From Triglochin maritima (Eukaryota; Streptophyta; Magnoliopsida; Alismatales; Juncaginaceae): a stretch of 64,000 nt of DNA. Shown here piece by piece: positions 23,554-35,363 of this stretch. The translations under genes were made by a program, and so were the position numbers. Below the pieces are notes generated by a model. The model was not told where the DNA came from. It searched no databases and worked only from the letters and a program-made list of their open reading frames with translations. The DNA lies in NCBI GenBank assembly GCA_963682175.1, contig OY821784.1, forward strand, positions 33,461,621 to 33,525,620, given 5' to 3'. Within the stretch, counting starts at the first letter, position 1, and each line of letters begins with the position of its first letter.

Positions 23554-23598
<45 letters not shown>
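23553..23598. repeat. (AT)23 microsatellite, first of three tracts
   Basis: 46 bases of alternating A and T between the foldback arm and the first Micron-like element. Confidence 0.95.
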
Positions 23599-23600
<2 letters not shown>

Positions 23601-24639
23601 AATATATAGGGAGGTATTAGAATGAGACCATGTCTCAATTTAATATAATGAGACCCCAAACATACACCATCAAGATCTAATCTAACGGTGGAAATGAAAA
23701 AGGGTAGTTTCGTAATCACCACATCCTCCTTTTACCTCCCCTCATTCCTTGCCATATGCACCCATCACGTTCTCTTTCTTCCTCCCTCTTTTGTTCCTTC
23801 CCAATCACACCCATCCCATCCTCCTTCTTCCTCCCCTCCAGCAACCTTCCAAAAGACGATGGAAGATCAACCTCCACTCTCCTCCCCTCCTTCCCCATCT
23901 CACCAAACCATCGACAACAACGAGGGAGTTAATCGTACGAGATTTATGTGTGGTTTGTTGAGTTATTTGGTGTTTAGGTAGTAGTCGAGTAGGTTGGATT
24001 TGTGGAGTTTGTTTGGATTTTGGCGTGATGTGTTGTTCGGATGTTGATGGTGCTTAGATCTTGTGTTTGCTGGAAATGAGGTGAAATTGGAAAATTTTAC
24101 TGGAATTTCAGTTTAGTGTTTCGAAACAATGTTTTTTCGAGTCCTGTATTCGTTGTAAGTTTCGTGAGATTTCTCGAGGTTTTGGTTGCATTTGAAGGAT
24201 GTGATTGAGTTTTTGTTTATTTTCTCTTTTGTCTGCTCAAAATGGGATTGGATTGGACTTGCATGATTTTGCGAAATATCATTTTTTCTACTACTTATTT
24301 CTGTTAGGTGTAGTGTTCAGATCCAGTTATACGTTCTGGAGAACTTGTGTAATAAAATGATATCGTTGTGTATTGAAATGAAATATTGGTGTGTTAAACA
24401 TATACCGTTGTGTATTTAACGCATATAGATGTGTATTCACTGGAAGATTTATTTAAGAAAGTGATGCAGTTTTGTAGAGTGCTCTATGTCATTTTTATCT
24501 CCAACATCTCTCTTTCCTCTTTCTCTTTTTTATATAAAAATATGTACAAATCTCTCCATCCTTGTGTTCGACCCGTATTTGCCACGTCTTCATTGACGCC
24601 GTGCACTTGCGGTATAAATTTAATTCCCATCAGAACCCA

Positions 24640-27235
24640 AACTCAATCTTTGACTAAGCATGGTTTGGGGTACATGGGTGGAACACAAAAGAAAGTTACA
24701 TCTTATTTTGTTAAACATAACAATTCATATGTTAAGAAAGTAAGTTTGTCAAATGTATGGGTACCTAAGACCTCTCAAGTTTGGGTACCAAAAGCTAACC
24801 CTCAAGGACCCAAACAAATTTGGGTACCAAAGTCTTCACTTGTCTCTTTGCATGTAGATCAAAGTAAGGAGAAAGGGCAAGTGGATACTCGATAGTGGGT
24901 GCTCAAGGCACATGACGGGAGACTCTCAAGTTCTATCAAATCTAAAGCCTAAGAAGGGAGGAACCGTCACATTTGGAGACAACGCTAAAGGTCAAATTGT
25001 CGGCATTGGTAATGTTGGCAATTCCTCTACTCCTCATATTGAAAATGTTTTGTTAGTAGAAGGGCTAAAACACAATTTGCTAAGTGTTAGTCAACTAGCG
25101 GATAAAAATTATATGGTTATCTTTGACAATTCAAATTGCTATATTGTCTCAAAACATAACATGAAAACTATATTTAAAGGTTGTAGATCTCATAATATTT
25201 ATATTGTGTTTGTTGATGTCTTTAGCAATCTAGCCTTAGAGACTTGTTTAGTTGTCTCAAATGACGAAGCTTGGTTATGACATAACCGATTGGGACATAT
25301 TAGTATGTCACAATTACACAAATTATCCAAACTTGAATTAGTTAGAGGACTTCCTAAAATTGATTTCAAAAAGGATAAACTTTGTGATGCATGTCAATTT
25401 GGAAAACAATTTAAATCGTTTTTCAAATCTTTAAATGTTGTGTCAACTTCAAAACCTCTTGAGCTTTTACATCTAGATCTTTTTGGTCCTTCAAGAACCG
25501 TTAGTTTAGGTGGTAAAAGATATGCTTTTGTGATTGTCGATGATTTTTCACGATTTACATGGGTTTTGTTTTTGGCTAATAAATATGATGCATTTGAAAG
25601 ATTTAAAAGCTTTTGCAAACGTGTTCAAAGAGAAAAAGATTTACATATCATTACTATCTGTAGCGATCATGGAGGAGAATTTGAAAATGAGCTATTTCAA
25701 AAGTTTTGTGAAAAACAAGGGATTAAACATAATTTTTCTTTTCCTCGCACTCCCCAACAAAATGGGGTAGTTGAAAGGAAAAATAGAACTCTTCAAGAGA
25801 TGGCAAGAACCATGCTTATGGAAAAAGGGCTTCCAAAATATTTTTGGTGTGAAGCCGTAAATACTTCTTGTTATGTGTTAAACCGTGTTCTTATAAGACC
25901 TATTTTGAAGAAAACACCTTTTGAATTGTGGCACAAACGTATTCCAAAAATCTCTTACTTTAAAGCTTTTGGGTCAAAATGTTTTGTCCTCAACACTAAA
26001 GATAACTTGGAAAAATTTGATGCAAAATCCGATGAGGCCATCTTTTTAGGATATTCCGATAGGAGCAAAGCCTATAGAGTCTATAACAAACGAACCTTTT
26101 GTGTCGAGGAGTCTCTACACGTTAACTTTGATGAGTTGGCTTGTGTAGATAATTCCTCTCTTGATGATGACTATATATATATAATTAGACATGTCTCATC
26201 TCAAGATGTCTCCTATGAGCCACATCAAGATCCTCCAAGTTTTCCACAAGAAAACAAAGAGGAGCTTCCCAAGGATTGGACCTATAGAAAGGAACATCCA
26301 AAGGACCTTGTGATTGGAGATGTTTCTCAAGGTGTGACAACACGATCAAAGGCTCATGTAGTTTGTGATTCTTATGCTTTCATATCTAAATTAGAACCTA
26401 AGAAAGTAGACGAAGCTTGTAATGATGAATTTTGGTTAATGGCTATGCATGAAGAGTTAAACCAATTCGTTCGAAATGACGTTTGGGAACTTGTTGAAAA
26501 CCCATTAATCAAACCGTTATTGGAACTAAATGGATCTTCCGAAATAAACTTGATGAGGATGGGAATGTAGTTAGAAACAAAGCTAGACTCGTTGCTCAAG
26601 GCTACCGCCAAGAGGAGGGAATAGACTTTGATGAAACTTATGCTCCCGTGGCTCGTATGGAAGCTATTCGTATGCTTTTAGCTTATGCCTCTTTTATGGA
26701 CATTAAACTTTTTCAAATGGATGTTAAAAGTGCTTTCCTAAATGGAATTATTTCTGAAGAAGTTTATGTTGCTCAACCCCCCGGTTTTATTAATGAATCT
26801 TATCCGAACCATGTATTTAAACTCAAGAAGACTCTTTATGGTCTCAAACAAGCTCCTAGAGCTTGGTATGAGAGGTTGAAGAACTTCTTGATTAATAAAG
26901 GATTCAAAATGGGTAAAGTAGATACCACTTTATTTGTTAAAACTCTTAATCATGATTTATTAGTGGTACAAATATATGTTGATGACATTATCTTTGGTGC
27001 AAGTAACCCGCGTCTATGCGAAGAATTTTCTAAGTCTATGCAGGGAGAGTTCGAGATGAGCCTTATTGGTGAGCTAAATTTCTTTCTCGGACTCCAAATA
27101 AATGGTTGTGCTTTAGTTGTTGGATATTCTCTTTCAGCTTTTTGTTTATGCCAAAGGGGGAGAGTAATACTACTCATACATGTCTATTGGGTTTACGAAT
27201 GTCATATAGCTAGGGGGAGCATTGAGTAAAATTCA
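24640..27235 (+). pseudogene. SIRE-type Ty1/copia remnant (gag end to RT), internally deleted
   Basis: The order is gag C-terminus with repeated QVWVPK/QIWVPK motifs, protease DSGCSRHMTGD (24889-24921), pre-integrase with WHNRLGH-type motif and CDACQFGK, integrase with DLFGPSRT, CSDHGGEF and NGVVERKNRTL, then reverse transcriptase with MDVKSAFLNG and YVDDIIFGAS. Lesions: a frameshift near 24880; TGA for an expected Trp at 25278-25280; a frameshift near 26515; and a deletion after FFLGLQI (about 27100) that removes RNase H and joins directly to a 3' region with two purine tracts (near 27155 and 27212). Neither LTR was recognised. Confidence 0.85.
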
Positions 27236-27261
27236 TTGAAATAACATGTATTTAATTTAAT

Positions 27262-27590
27262 AAAACCCCAACACCAACCCCAACGCCATCTTCCTGATCC
27301 CCAATAACAGCACCGACGCCCCGCTCCGTCCCCCGAACCGGTACTACCCGACCAACCTCCCCACGTCGTGGCACACCAACATCGTCCCGAACCAGCACCC
27401 GACGAGGTTCATCACCCCGAAGAAGGACATGAGCCCGGTGGCGCCGAGGAGGAAGAGGATGGCGGCGGTAGAGAGGTTGGCGGCCATGATCTAAGGAACG
27501 TTGAGGTGGTTGTCGCACTCGGTGATGGCGACGGTAGCGATGGAGTGGACTTCATCGGCTGGAACGGCAACGAAGACGGATGGTAGGAGA
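27262..27590. other. GC-rich block of unknown origin in Micron-like element 1
   Basis: This block is far richer in G and C than its surroundings. On the minus strand one frame begins MAANLSTAAILFLLGATGLM (start near 27489) and is hydrophobic; the plus strand has an overlapping frame. I recognise neither. A captured host gene fragment is the simplest explanation. Confidence 0.45.
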
Positions 27591-27760
27591 AAATGACGAA
27601 ATATGATATGAAGAATATTGTGGTGTGTTTCGGTGATTACCATATTACCCTTTAATTGTGTAAATTGTATGTTGGATAAATCAACCATTGGATCTAGATC
27701 TAAGGGAGGAAAAGATGGGATCTCATTTTATTATAATGAGACCTGGTCTCATTGTAATAT

Positions 27761-27765
<5 letters not shown>

Positions 27766-27831
<66 letters not shown>
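27766..27831. repeat. (TA)33 microsatellite, second of three tracts
   Basis: 66 bases of alternating T and A shared as the border of both Micron-like elements. It is flanked symmetrically by ATATTTCTG on the left and CAGAAATTA on the right, so the two elements face each other with the same terminus. Confidence 0.95.
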
Positions 27832-27836
<5 letters not shown>

Positions 27837-28552
27837 ATTATAGAATGAGCCCAGGACTCATTTAAGCTTAAGTGAGCCCCCTAAACATCCATCACCCAAG
27901 ACAAATCCAACGGTGGATGTAAATGTATGTTATTTTTAGATAGAAAAGGATAAAATTGGAAACTCAATCACCCATTCCCTCTCACCTCTCCTCCCTCTCA
28001 CGATTCTCACCCAAAACCCATTATTTCTTGAATGCAAATCCTAATTTTGGTTCCTATTTCTTGTCTCAATCTTCTCCACATCTTCAAAGTACCCATTTCT
28101 TATCGTTAGAGATTTCTTCTCGTCGGAGTTCTCCTCTCTCCTCTCCAAAGATTTGATTTCCGAAATCTCATTTACGGAACACATTTTTGGTAACTCCGAA
28201 AAATCAATGGAGATATCATCACACCTCGATGAAGACGGCAATCCGAGGTGAATGATTATCAACTGAAACTTTAGTATTGATTTTAACTTTCGATTCAAAA
28301 ATGATTATTTTTTACGAAATTTCACCATTGTATGAATTTTACTTCTCTTTTTGCACAAGCATCCAGTCCTCTTATTTCGCGGGATGTTATTTTGCAACAA
28401 AATGTATATTGTTATTGCTAATGAGCTAATATTACAGTTCGTCTTATATTATTACAGTTAGTAGAAGTTATGTATTTTTTGACTTAGTTATTCTAGAAAT
28501 ACATGGAAATTGGAATATGATTGAGTTTGGTTTGCTTGTGGTTTTAATTACC

Positions 28553-29075
28553 ATATGGTCACATTATGTCTTAATTGCTACATGTACTTTTTAGAATTTA
28601 GATATTATGTTCATATTACGGCAAACCTTGTTGCATTCTAGTAAGTTTGGTTGATATTACTGCAAATCCGTTTTATTTCCTGTTAGTGACATAATATTAT
28701 AACCTTTTATAGTCAATATTGTTGTTCTACTACATCGATTCAATATGGTCACATTATGTTTTCATTGCTACATGCACTTTTTAGAATTCAGATAATATGT
28801 TCATATTACGGCAAACCCTGTTGCATTCCAGTAAGTTTGGTAGATATTACTACAAACTCGGTTTACTTTTTGTTAGTGACCTAATATTACAGATTTTGTA
28901 TAGCCAATATTGTTGTTCTAGTACATCAATTCAATATGGTCACATTATGTCTTCATTGCTACATGCAATGTTTAGAATTTAGATGTTATGTTGATATTAC
29001 AGCAAACTCGATTGTATTCCAGTTAGTTATATAATATTACAACTTTCAATTTCATTTAAGTCTTATTTTTGATAA
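28553..29075. repeat. ~190-bp tandem repeat, about 2.7 copies
   Basis: Units start with ATATGGTCACATTATGT at about 28553, 28743 and 28935 and share TTGCTACATGCA, GGCAAACC and CATTCCAGT phrases. Copies are moderately diverged. They lie inside Micron-like element 2. Confidence 0.8.
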
Positions 29076-29575
29076 ATATATTGCAGGTATGGTTGTATGG
29101 GCACATCACTTTGTTTAAACCTATTTTCCTGAACTGAAGCCGAGGATTAGAAAGTGGGTTTCTCCTGTGGAACCAAAGTTGAACATCACTTCTAATCTAC
29201 ATTAATAAAAACAATGCTTAATTTATAACATCACATTCCACTTATTTCAAGCGTATGATATTGAATTCGAAAAATTGCTGAACTACTCATATTTGTTTAT
29301 GTAACATTCAATATTATTAAATATCATAACTTAATATTACAGTTATAACAATTATGTTACAGCTAATCCAATATATGTGCAAGCTTGAAAAAAATCGTAA
29401 TGTACATGTACCTGCACAAAAACTCAAATTAATTCGACAATATGTTATTAGAGAGTGGCAGTAAAATCATATATGTTTATTTATCATTATTTAAAATTAA
29501 ATAACATAACTTAATGTTAAATTAACAACGATTATGTTAATTTTTAACCAATATATTCTACCAAAATTTATCTAC

Positions 29576-29940
29576 ATCCCAAATTAACCGCAAGATTAAA
29601 GATCCACATAATAAAAACCGAAATCAGCAAAAACAACCAAGCAAAACCGAAATCAGCAGCAAAAAAACTAAAACCAAACCAAATCAAAATCAGTAGCAAA
29701 AAACCAAACCAAATCAAAATCAGCAGCAAAAACCAACAAAACCGAAATCAGCAAAAAAAACCCACCAAAACCGAAACCAACAGCAACAAACCAAACAAAA
29801 CCGAAATCAACAACATCTAACCAAAACAAAACCGAAATCAGCAGCAAAAAACAACAAAACCGAAATCAACAGCAACAAACCAAACAAAACCGAAATCAGC
29901 AGCAACATCTAACAAAAAAAAGCAAGACATCCAAAAGAAT
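29576..29940. repeat. A/C-rich minisatellite
   Basis: Irregular units of about 25-40 bases built on AACCGAAATCAGCAGCAAAA, with variants. More than eight units are visible in strongly strand-asymmetric DNA almost free of G and T. Confidence 0.85.
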
Positions 29941-30223
29941 CCGGCGTAGTGAATGACAATGAGGGACGTTCGAGAGGTGATAGTCGGTGTGAATGGAAAA
30001 AATAAGGAGGGTTTGGAGGGTGAGGAGAAAGGGATGACGAAAATGGAAGGAGGAATAGTGGGTTTGTTTTTGGTAACGTGGATTAAAGGGATTGGTAAGA
30101 CTATCAAATTTACTTTATTACTCATACTTAAAGTAAAAGACCCACAACCATTTAGATTGAGATGAATGATTAGATCTTGAGGAGCACATTTAAACAAAAT
30201 GAGCTCAGAGCTCATTCTATCCT

Positions 30224-30399
<176 letters not shown>

Positions 30400-32744
30400 A
30401 AACCTTTTGGTTTCTTTCTTTTGGGCACCCCACAAACATGATTCTTGAGAAATTTCCTTGAAGCATTGCTTGATTTTATAACTTTGTTTGACCACTTCAA
30501 ATGAGATGTAAACAGGTCCCTTCAAGACTAGAAAAATCCAGCTTGCAAATTCGCACAAGCAAGTGAGATAGAAAAGGCCAAAATTTTCATTTTTTGAAGC
30601 CATTGTTTCATTTGCCTTAGAATTCTGATATCAGACATTAGTTTTCAATGCTTTTCTTCTCTTGGTTGTGTGGGAATTGGAAGAAAAGGGGAATAGGGAC
30701 TCACCGTGACAGCGAAATGGTTGCCAATAGTGGTGGTGAGGAGCAGCAGAATTTTACTGGTTGCAATCTCTTCATTGGTCTTGGAACTCTTAAGGCCGCA
30801 ACTGACGATTTCTCAGACGATAACCGTCTCGGCCAGGGAGGATTCGGCCCTGTCTATAAGGTATAGTAATTCAGGTCCAATTATTAGTAGGCATATAACT
30901 TCAATGAGGGTTTTACTAAGAAATACTTTCTTGAGATTTTCGATTCATATGTTCTTAGTTTGATAGCATACTTCAACAGAAAAGAAAGAAAAAAAGACAT
31001 TATGAGAGATGTAATTGGAAATTTGGAACAATGCATTTCAATTTCATCACAAACAAAAACTTTTGCATAATTGAAGTCATGTTTTCTGGATTTGGAATTT
31101 TCATTCTCAACCATACATTCTATGGACCTGTGGTCCTAGATTAGATGTTTTCATTGTGCTTATCTTGACTTATAATGAAGACAAACAAACAAACAAGTTG
31201 CCTTTAGATGTGTCATTTATAATATAATATTAAAATTTTAATTTCAACTGGTGTCTGTGTCCATCTGGTTTGGATGAGCATATCATTTTCGAATGGTATT
31301 ATTTTATTAATGAAAAATTTCTTGTTTATGTTGTGTTGGAAAACCTTATTCTAACTCATAAAAACACATCAATACATAATAATGTACATATTATCATATA
31401 CTATTCAAACAAGTTGGTGTGATTTGATCTTGGGGATTTAGCATGATAATTATTAGTGATCAGTTGTAACTTTTTGTGATCGATCAGTTACACTTATTAT
31501 CCAAATTCTGGCATGATCATCGCGAATGTCGCATCAATTCATTTATTTTTCTTGGACAAAGTTCAGGGAGTGATGCCCGACAATCAAGTCATAGCAGTGA
31601 AGAAGTTGTCATTCAACTCAAGGCAAGGTCTAAGGGAGTTCACGAACGAGGTCCGTCTCCTTCTCAAAGTTCAGCATCGGAATCTTGTCTCCCTCCTTGG
31701 CTGTTGCGCCGAGGCCAGCGAGAAGATGCTTGTATACGAGTACCTTAGCAATGGCAGCCTTGACCAAGTGCTCTTCGGTATATGATTGAACCATGCATAT
31801 CTTTGCTTGTTAATCAAAAAATTTAACTGTAAAGAACTTAGCATTTCTTGTTCTGCAAATGCCTGATATTTCACCATATGTAGTTCAGAAAACAGTTAAT
31901 GGAAGTTAGAAGTTGAAATTCTGCAAATAACCTCAGTTTGTGGCCATTTGTAAGATCCTTAAGGGCAGTAATGAGTATATTGCCAACTAAACTAATTTTA
32001 GCTACATAACAACTATCACGAATTGATATTATTCAAAGCTCTTATATCTGTAACCGATGAAAAAATGCTTCGATGACAGAAGATCGTTGACTTAGGTTGG
32101 TCAATTGTTTCTTTAAATTCCAAGTAATTTACTCTCATAATAAAATGTGATGCATTTTTACTTTTGAATAATGTGAGACTATACTCCCAGCAAAAGATAA
32201 AAGTATCCTTCATATATGTATTAGTTATCGTGATTATATAAATATATCGTCTAACATTAAGTTCTAGAAATTAGAGCATATACTGTCACATTTCAATTGG
32301 TGAATGACGAAAGAAGATTATTGTATCGTAATTGTAACATCCCCGAACAACGGAAAATTTAAACTTTTAAAACCAAAGGAATCACGAGGATAAAACCATC
32401 AAGAGTGGTGACATTACTGAAAGAAATACATAAATAAGTCTGGTGCACCATAATACAATACGAGTTTGTCAAAAGAGTGATTACATCATAACACAAAACA
32501 CAAGGTACATGTAATCACGACAACCTAAAGTAGGTAGACGACAGGATCCAGTCCCAAAGTGCAATCTCCCTCGGTCACCACCCGTCGGAACCTAACGCGG
32601 TCCTGAAAATAATCATAACAACAATGCCTGAGTTTCCATAAGGAAACCCGTATGACAAGCTCACCTATATGCCCTAACATACTAGTATATCATGACATGA
32701 AATACAAAGCAGTAAAACAACATTGCCACCAAGGGCCAAACCGG

Positions 32745-33275
32745 ACATCCGTCCCGCGATCGTTCCCGCTGCCACACAGGCCACACGGTCCGCAACATCG
32801 CCGTCGCCACACAGGCCGCACGGTCCAAACAACCACCGGTACCACACAGGCCACACGGTCAAACATCACCGCCGCCACATAGGCCGCACGGTCCAACATC
32901 GGGTCCCTGTAGAGACCTACCGTAGGCACATACGGTCTAACGGACAGTACGCAACACATCCCCACACGCGACTACACAAGCCAAGGGATCGGTGAGGAGG
33001 CGTTCGCACTTCCGCGCAGGTAGAATCAGATCTGAAAACATCGTGGTCCACCACCACACCAACGGAGCCGTCGCTCATGTCGGTCCATCAACCGGCGCCA
33101 CACAGACCGCACGTGATATCACTCGATAGGTGCCCAGTCGAGCTACCTGCCGAAACACATCATCGGCAGTCCATCGCCGCAACCACACAGGCTACGCGCG
33201 ATCCTCCCTGCCGCCACACAGACCGCACAGGGGCCCTACCGCCGCCACACAGGCCGCACGGCACGTGCAATCACT
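32745..33275. repeat. LTR minisatellite (CACACAGGCCGCACGGTC units)
   Basis: Units of about 30 bases built on GCCACACAGGCCGCACGGTC recur at least eight times, at first in tandem (32770-32900), then spaced (33095-33260). The equivalent zone of the 35364-37975 LTR has the same family inverted, and the 54674-63680 element has a different unit, GCCGGCACAACATCGG. Confidence 0.85.
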
Positions 33276-33775
33276 GCCATCAAGGCCAGTCGAACATATC
33301 CGCCACACAAAGGCCAGACAATCGACAGAACCGAAGTCCGCAGGGTCAACGAGCTCCACGTGCAACACCAAATCCGGCTCCAAACGAGCAGGGTCGCGAC
33401 CTCCGTCGCCGTCAATAGGTTGGTACCTCTATGGACCTCCGTCGCCAATCCTGGCCGGTAGTCTCTGTGCCTCCGTAGCCATCGGCCGGTAGTCACTGCA
33501 CCCGTCGGCAGTTGCGTGTTGCTGAAGCAATGGGGTCCGCAATCCCTCAGGCTGCTACTCTAACGCGAGTCAAACGATCCACCAGATATAGTCACGATCC
33601 ATACATGGAGGTGACGCGTTCCGGACACCCACACTCTTCCACACGGCGGTCCCTGGGCAGGCACGCGTAACGCGCCCACCGTCACCTCCCGGCTCACGCA
33701 CAAGACGAGGACACAGGTTTCCGTGGACAGAGTTGGCATCCTAAGCGGAACCAGGAATTCTGTCCTGTGCAAAAA

Positions 33776-34172
33776 CGGTCGACCGAAAGAAACACTCGGT
33801 CGACCGTTTCCTCAAGGGAATCGGTCGACCGAAACGTCTGCAACGGTCGAACTATTTGCGCAACACAATAATTCCTAACGGTCTACCGAAGGTCTAAAAC
33901 CGGTCGACCGAACGAGGTCAAAATCCGGAGTCTGGTCAACATCAAAATCCAATCTATCGGTCGACCGACTCAGGGGTCTCGGTCGACCGAAAACTTACAG
34001 GGTCAACTTAATATTTTCTACGTCATCAACGGTCGACCGAAAACACTAGCATCCTACCAGTACACTCAAGTTCCGGTCGACCGACACCAGGACCCGGTCG
34101 ACCGAAACACAACACACAGGCAAATAACACTACGTTCGGTCGACCGTCCAAGGGACCCGGTCGACCGACAGA
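33776..34172. repeat. CGGTCGACCG palindrome array in solo LTR (minus)
   Basis: Eleven or so perfect copies of the 10-bp palindrome CGGTCGACCG plus variants (CGGTCTACCG, CGGTCGAAC) within 400 bases, at irregular spacing. Three CpG sites lie in each copy. Confidence 0.93.
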
Positions 34173-34845
34173 CGTCTTCAACCTCGCGCTAGCCGAGGTT
34201 TTGACGCCCAAACTCGTCGCCGGTGAGGTCTCCGACCTCCCGCGACCCACCAAAACCTCACCCCAACGTGGGTGAGCACTAAGGCCTCTAATGCAAGAAC
34301 TTGGCATACCTCTTTGGAAGAACGACGAAGAACACCAGAGCTCACCGCCTTGCTTGCCTCCGACGATCACCACCTCGCACCGCACCACGCCCAACACTCC
34401 TTGCCTCACGCGCACCTTCTCCACCGGAGCTCAAGCACAACCGGAGAGGAAGAAAATGGGTGGAGAGGAGAAATGTTTGAAGAGAAGAAAAGAAGGAAAA
34501 TAGAGAATGAGAGAACGTGAGAGGGAGAGAAGTAAGGGAAGGAGAGAGATGTGCTTCCTTCACCAAAACCAATGCCAACAGTAACCTACAACCCTCACCT
34601 CAACCCAACCATCACCACAGCCGCACCCTACACCCCTGTCACTATTCACCCAAGCCTCCACCAATCTTCCTCCATTCCCATGCAAACCCTCCATTACTCC
34701 ACCTAATCACCAATTAAACCCTAAACAGGGTTAGGGTCCAGTAATCATTAGTATTTTCTATATTCTTCATGTTGACATGTAACATAATTCTTGCCAAGTT
34801 TAAATAACATTCGATTAACATTTTTTCATAACCATACTAATTTAG

Positions 34846-35175
<330 letters not shown>

Positions 35176-35363
35176 TGAATACTTTCAAGGTCTCGGGCAC
35201 CTAGTGAGTTCCTCTTGTCCATAACACTGAGGCATTCTAATTTGCAATTACAATTATTTCAACTAAAATAGTTGAGTTTTAACAGTTTTTTTCTTTAATT
35301 TTATAACAAACTTGAGTATGAAATATTGAAAATTTTGGAAGTGGAGTGGCTACATGGCTCCTG

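Larger units (their letters stand above)
23599..27765. mobile_element. Micron-like element 1, between (TA)n tracts, with a copia insert
   Basis: The element lies between two (TA)n tracts. Its ends are long degenerate inverted repeats of about 130 bases: left AGAATGAGACCATGTCTCA then AAGGGTAGTTTCGTAATCACC near 23702; right, inverted, ACAATGAGACCAGGTCTCA then AAAGGGTAATATGGTAATCACC near 27640. Insertion in TA microsatellites is the property described for rice Micron elements, so I call it Micron-like by structure, not by sequence match. The left interior has a short frame starting MEDQPPLSSPPSPSHQ (23862) that may be a captured 5' exon; the middle is a SIRE-type copia remnant; the right interior is a GC-rich block. 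Confidence 0.6.
32333..34740 (-). mobile_element. Tekay-type solo LTR (2408 bp) in the kinase gene intron
   Basis: Bordered by TGTAACATCC and GGGTTAGGGTCCA, with an exact 5-bp target duplication GTAAT at 32328-32332 and 34741-34745. No internal region is present, so it arose by LTR-LTR recombination. In coding orientation (minus) it ends in GTTACA like the full element at 54674-63680. It contains a CACAGGCCGCACGG minisatellite (32750-33300) and a palindrome array (33776-34172). Confidence 0.93.

Noticed and set aside
33077..33496. Overlapping open frames on both strands across the LTR minisatellite
   Set aside because: They arise from GC-rich tandem units of 3n-compatible length; they overlap each other, share no protein pattern, and lie inside an LTR.
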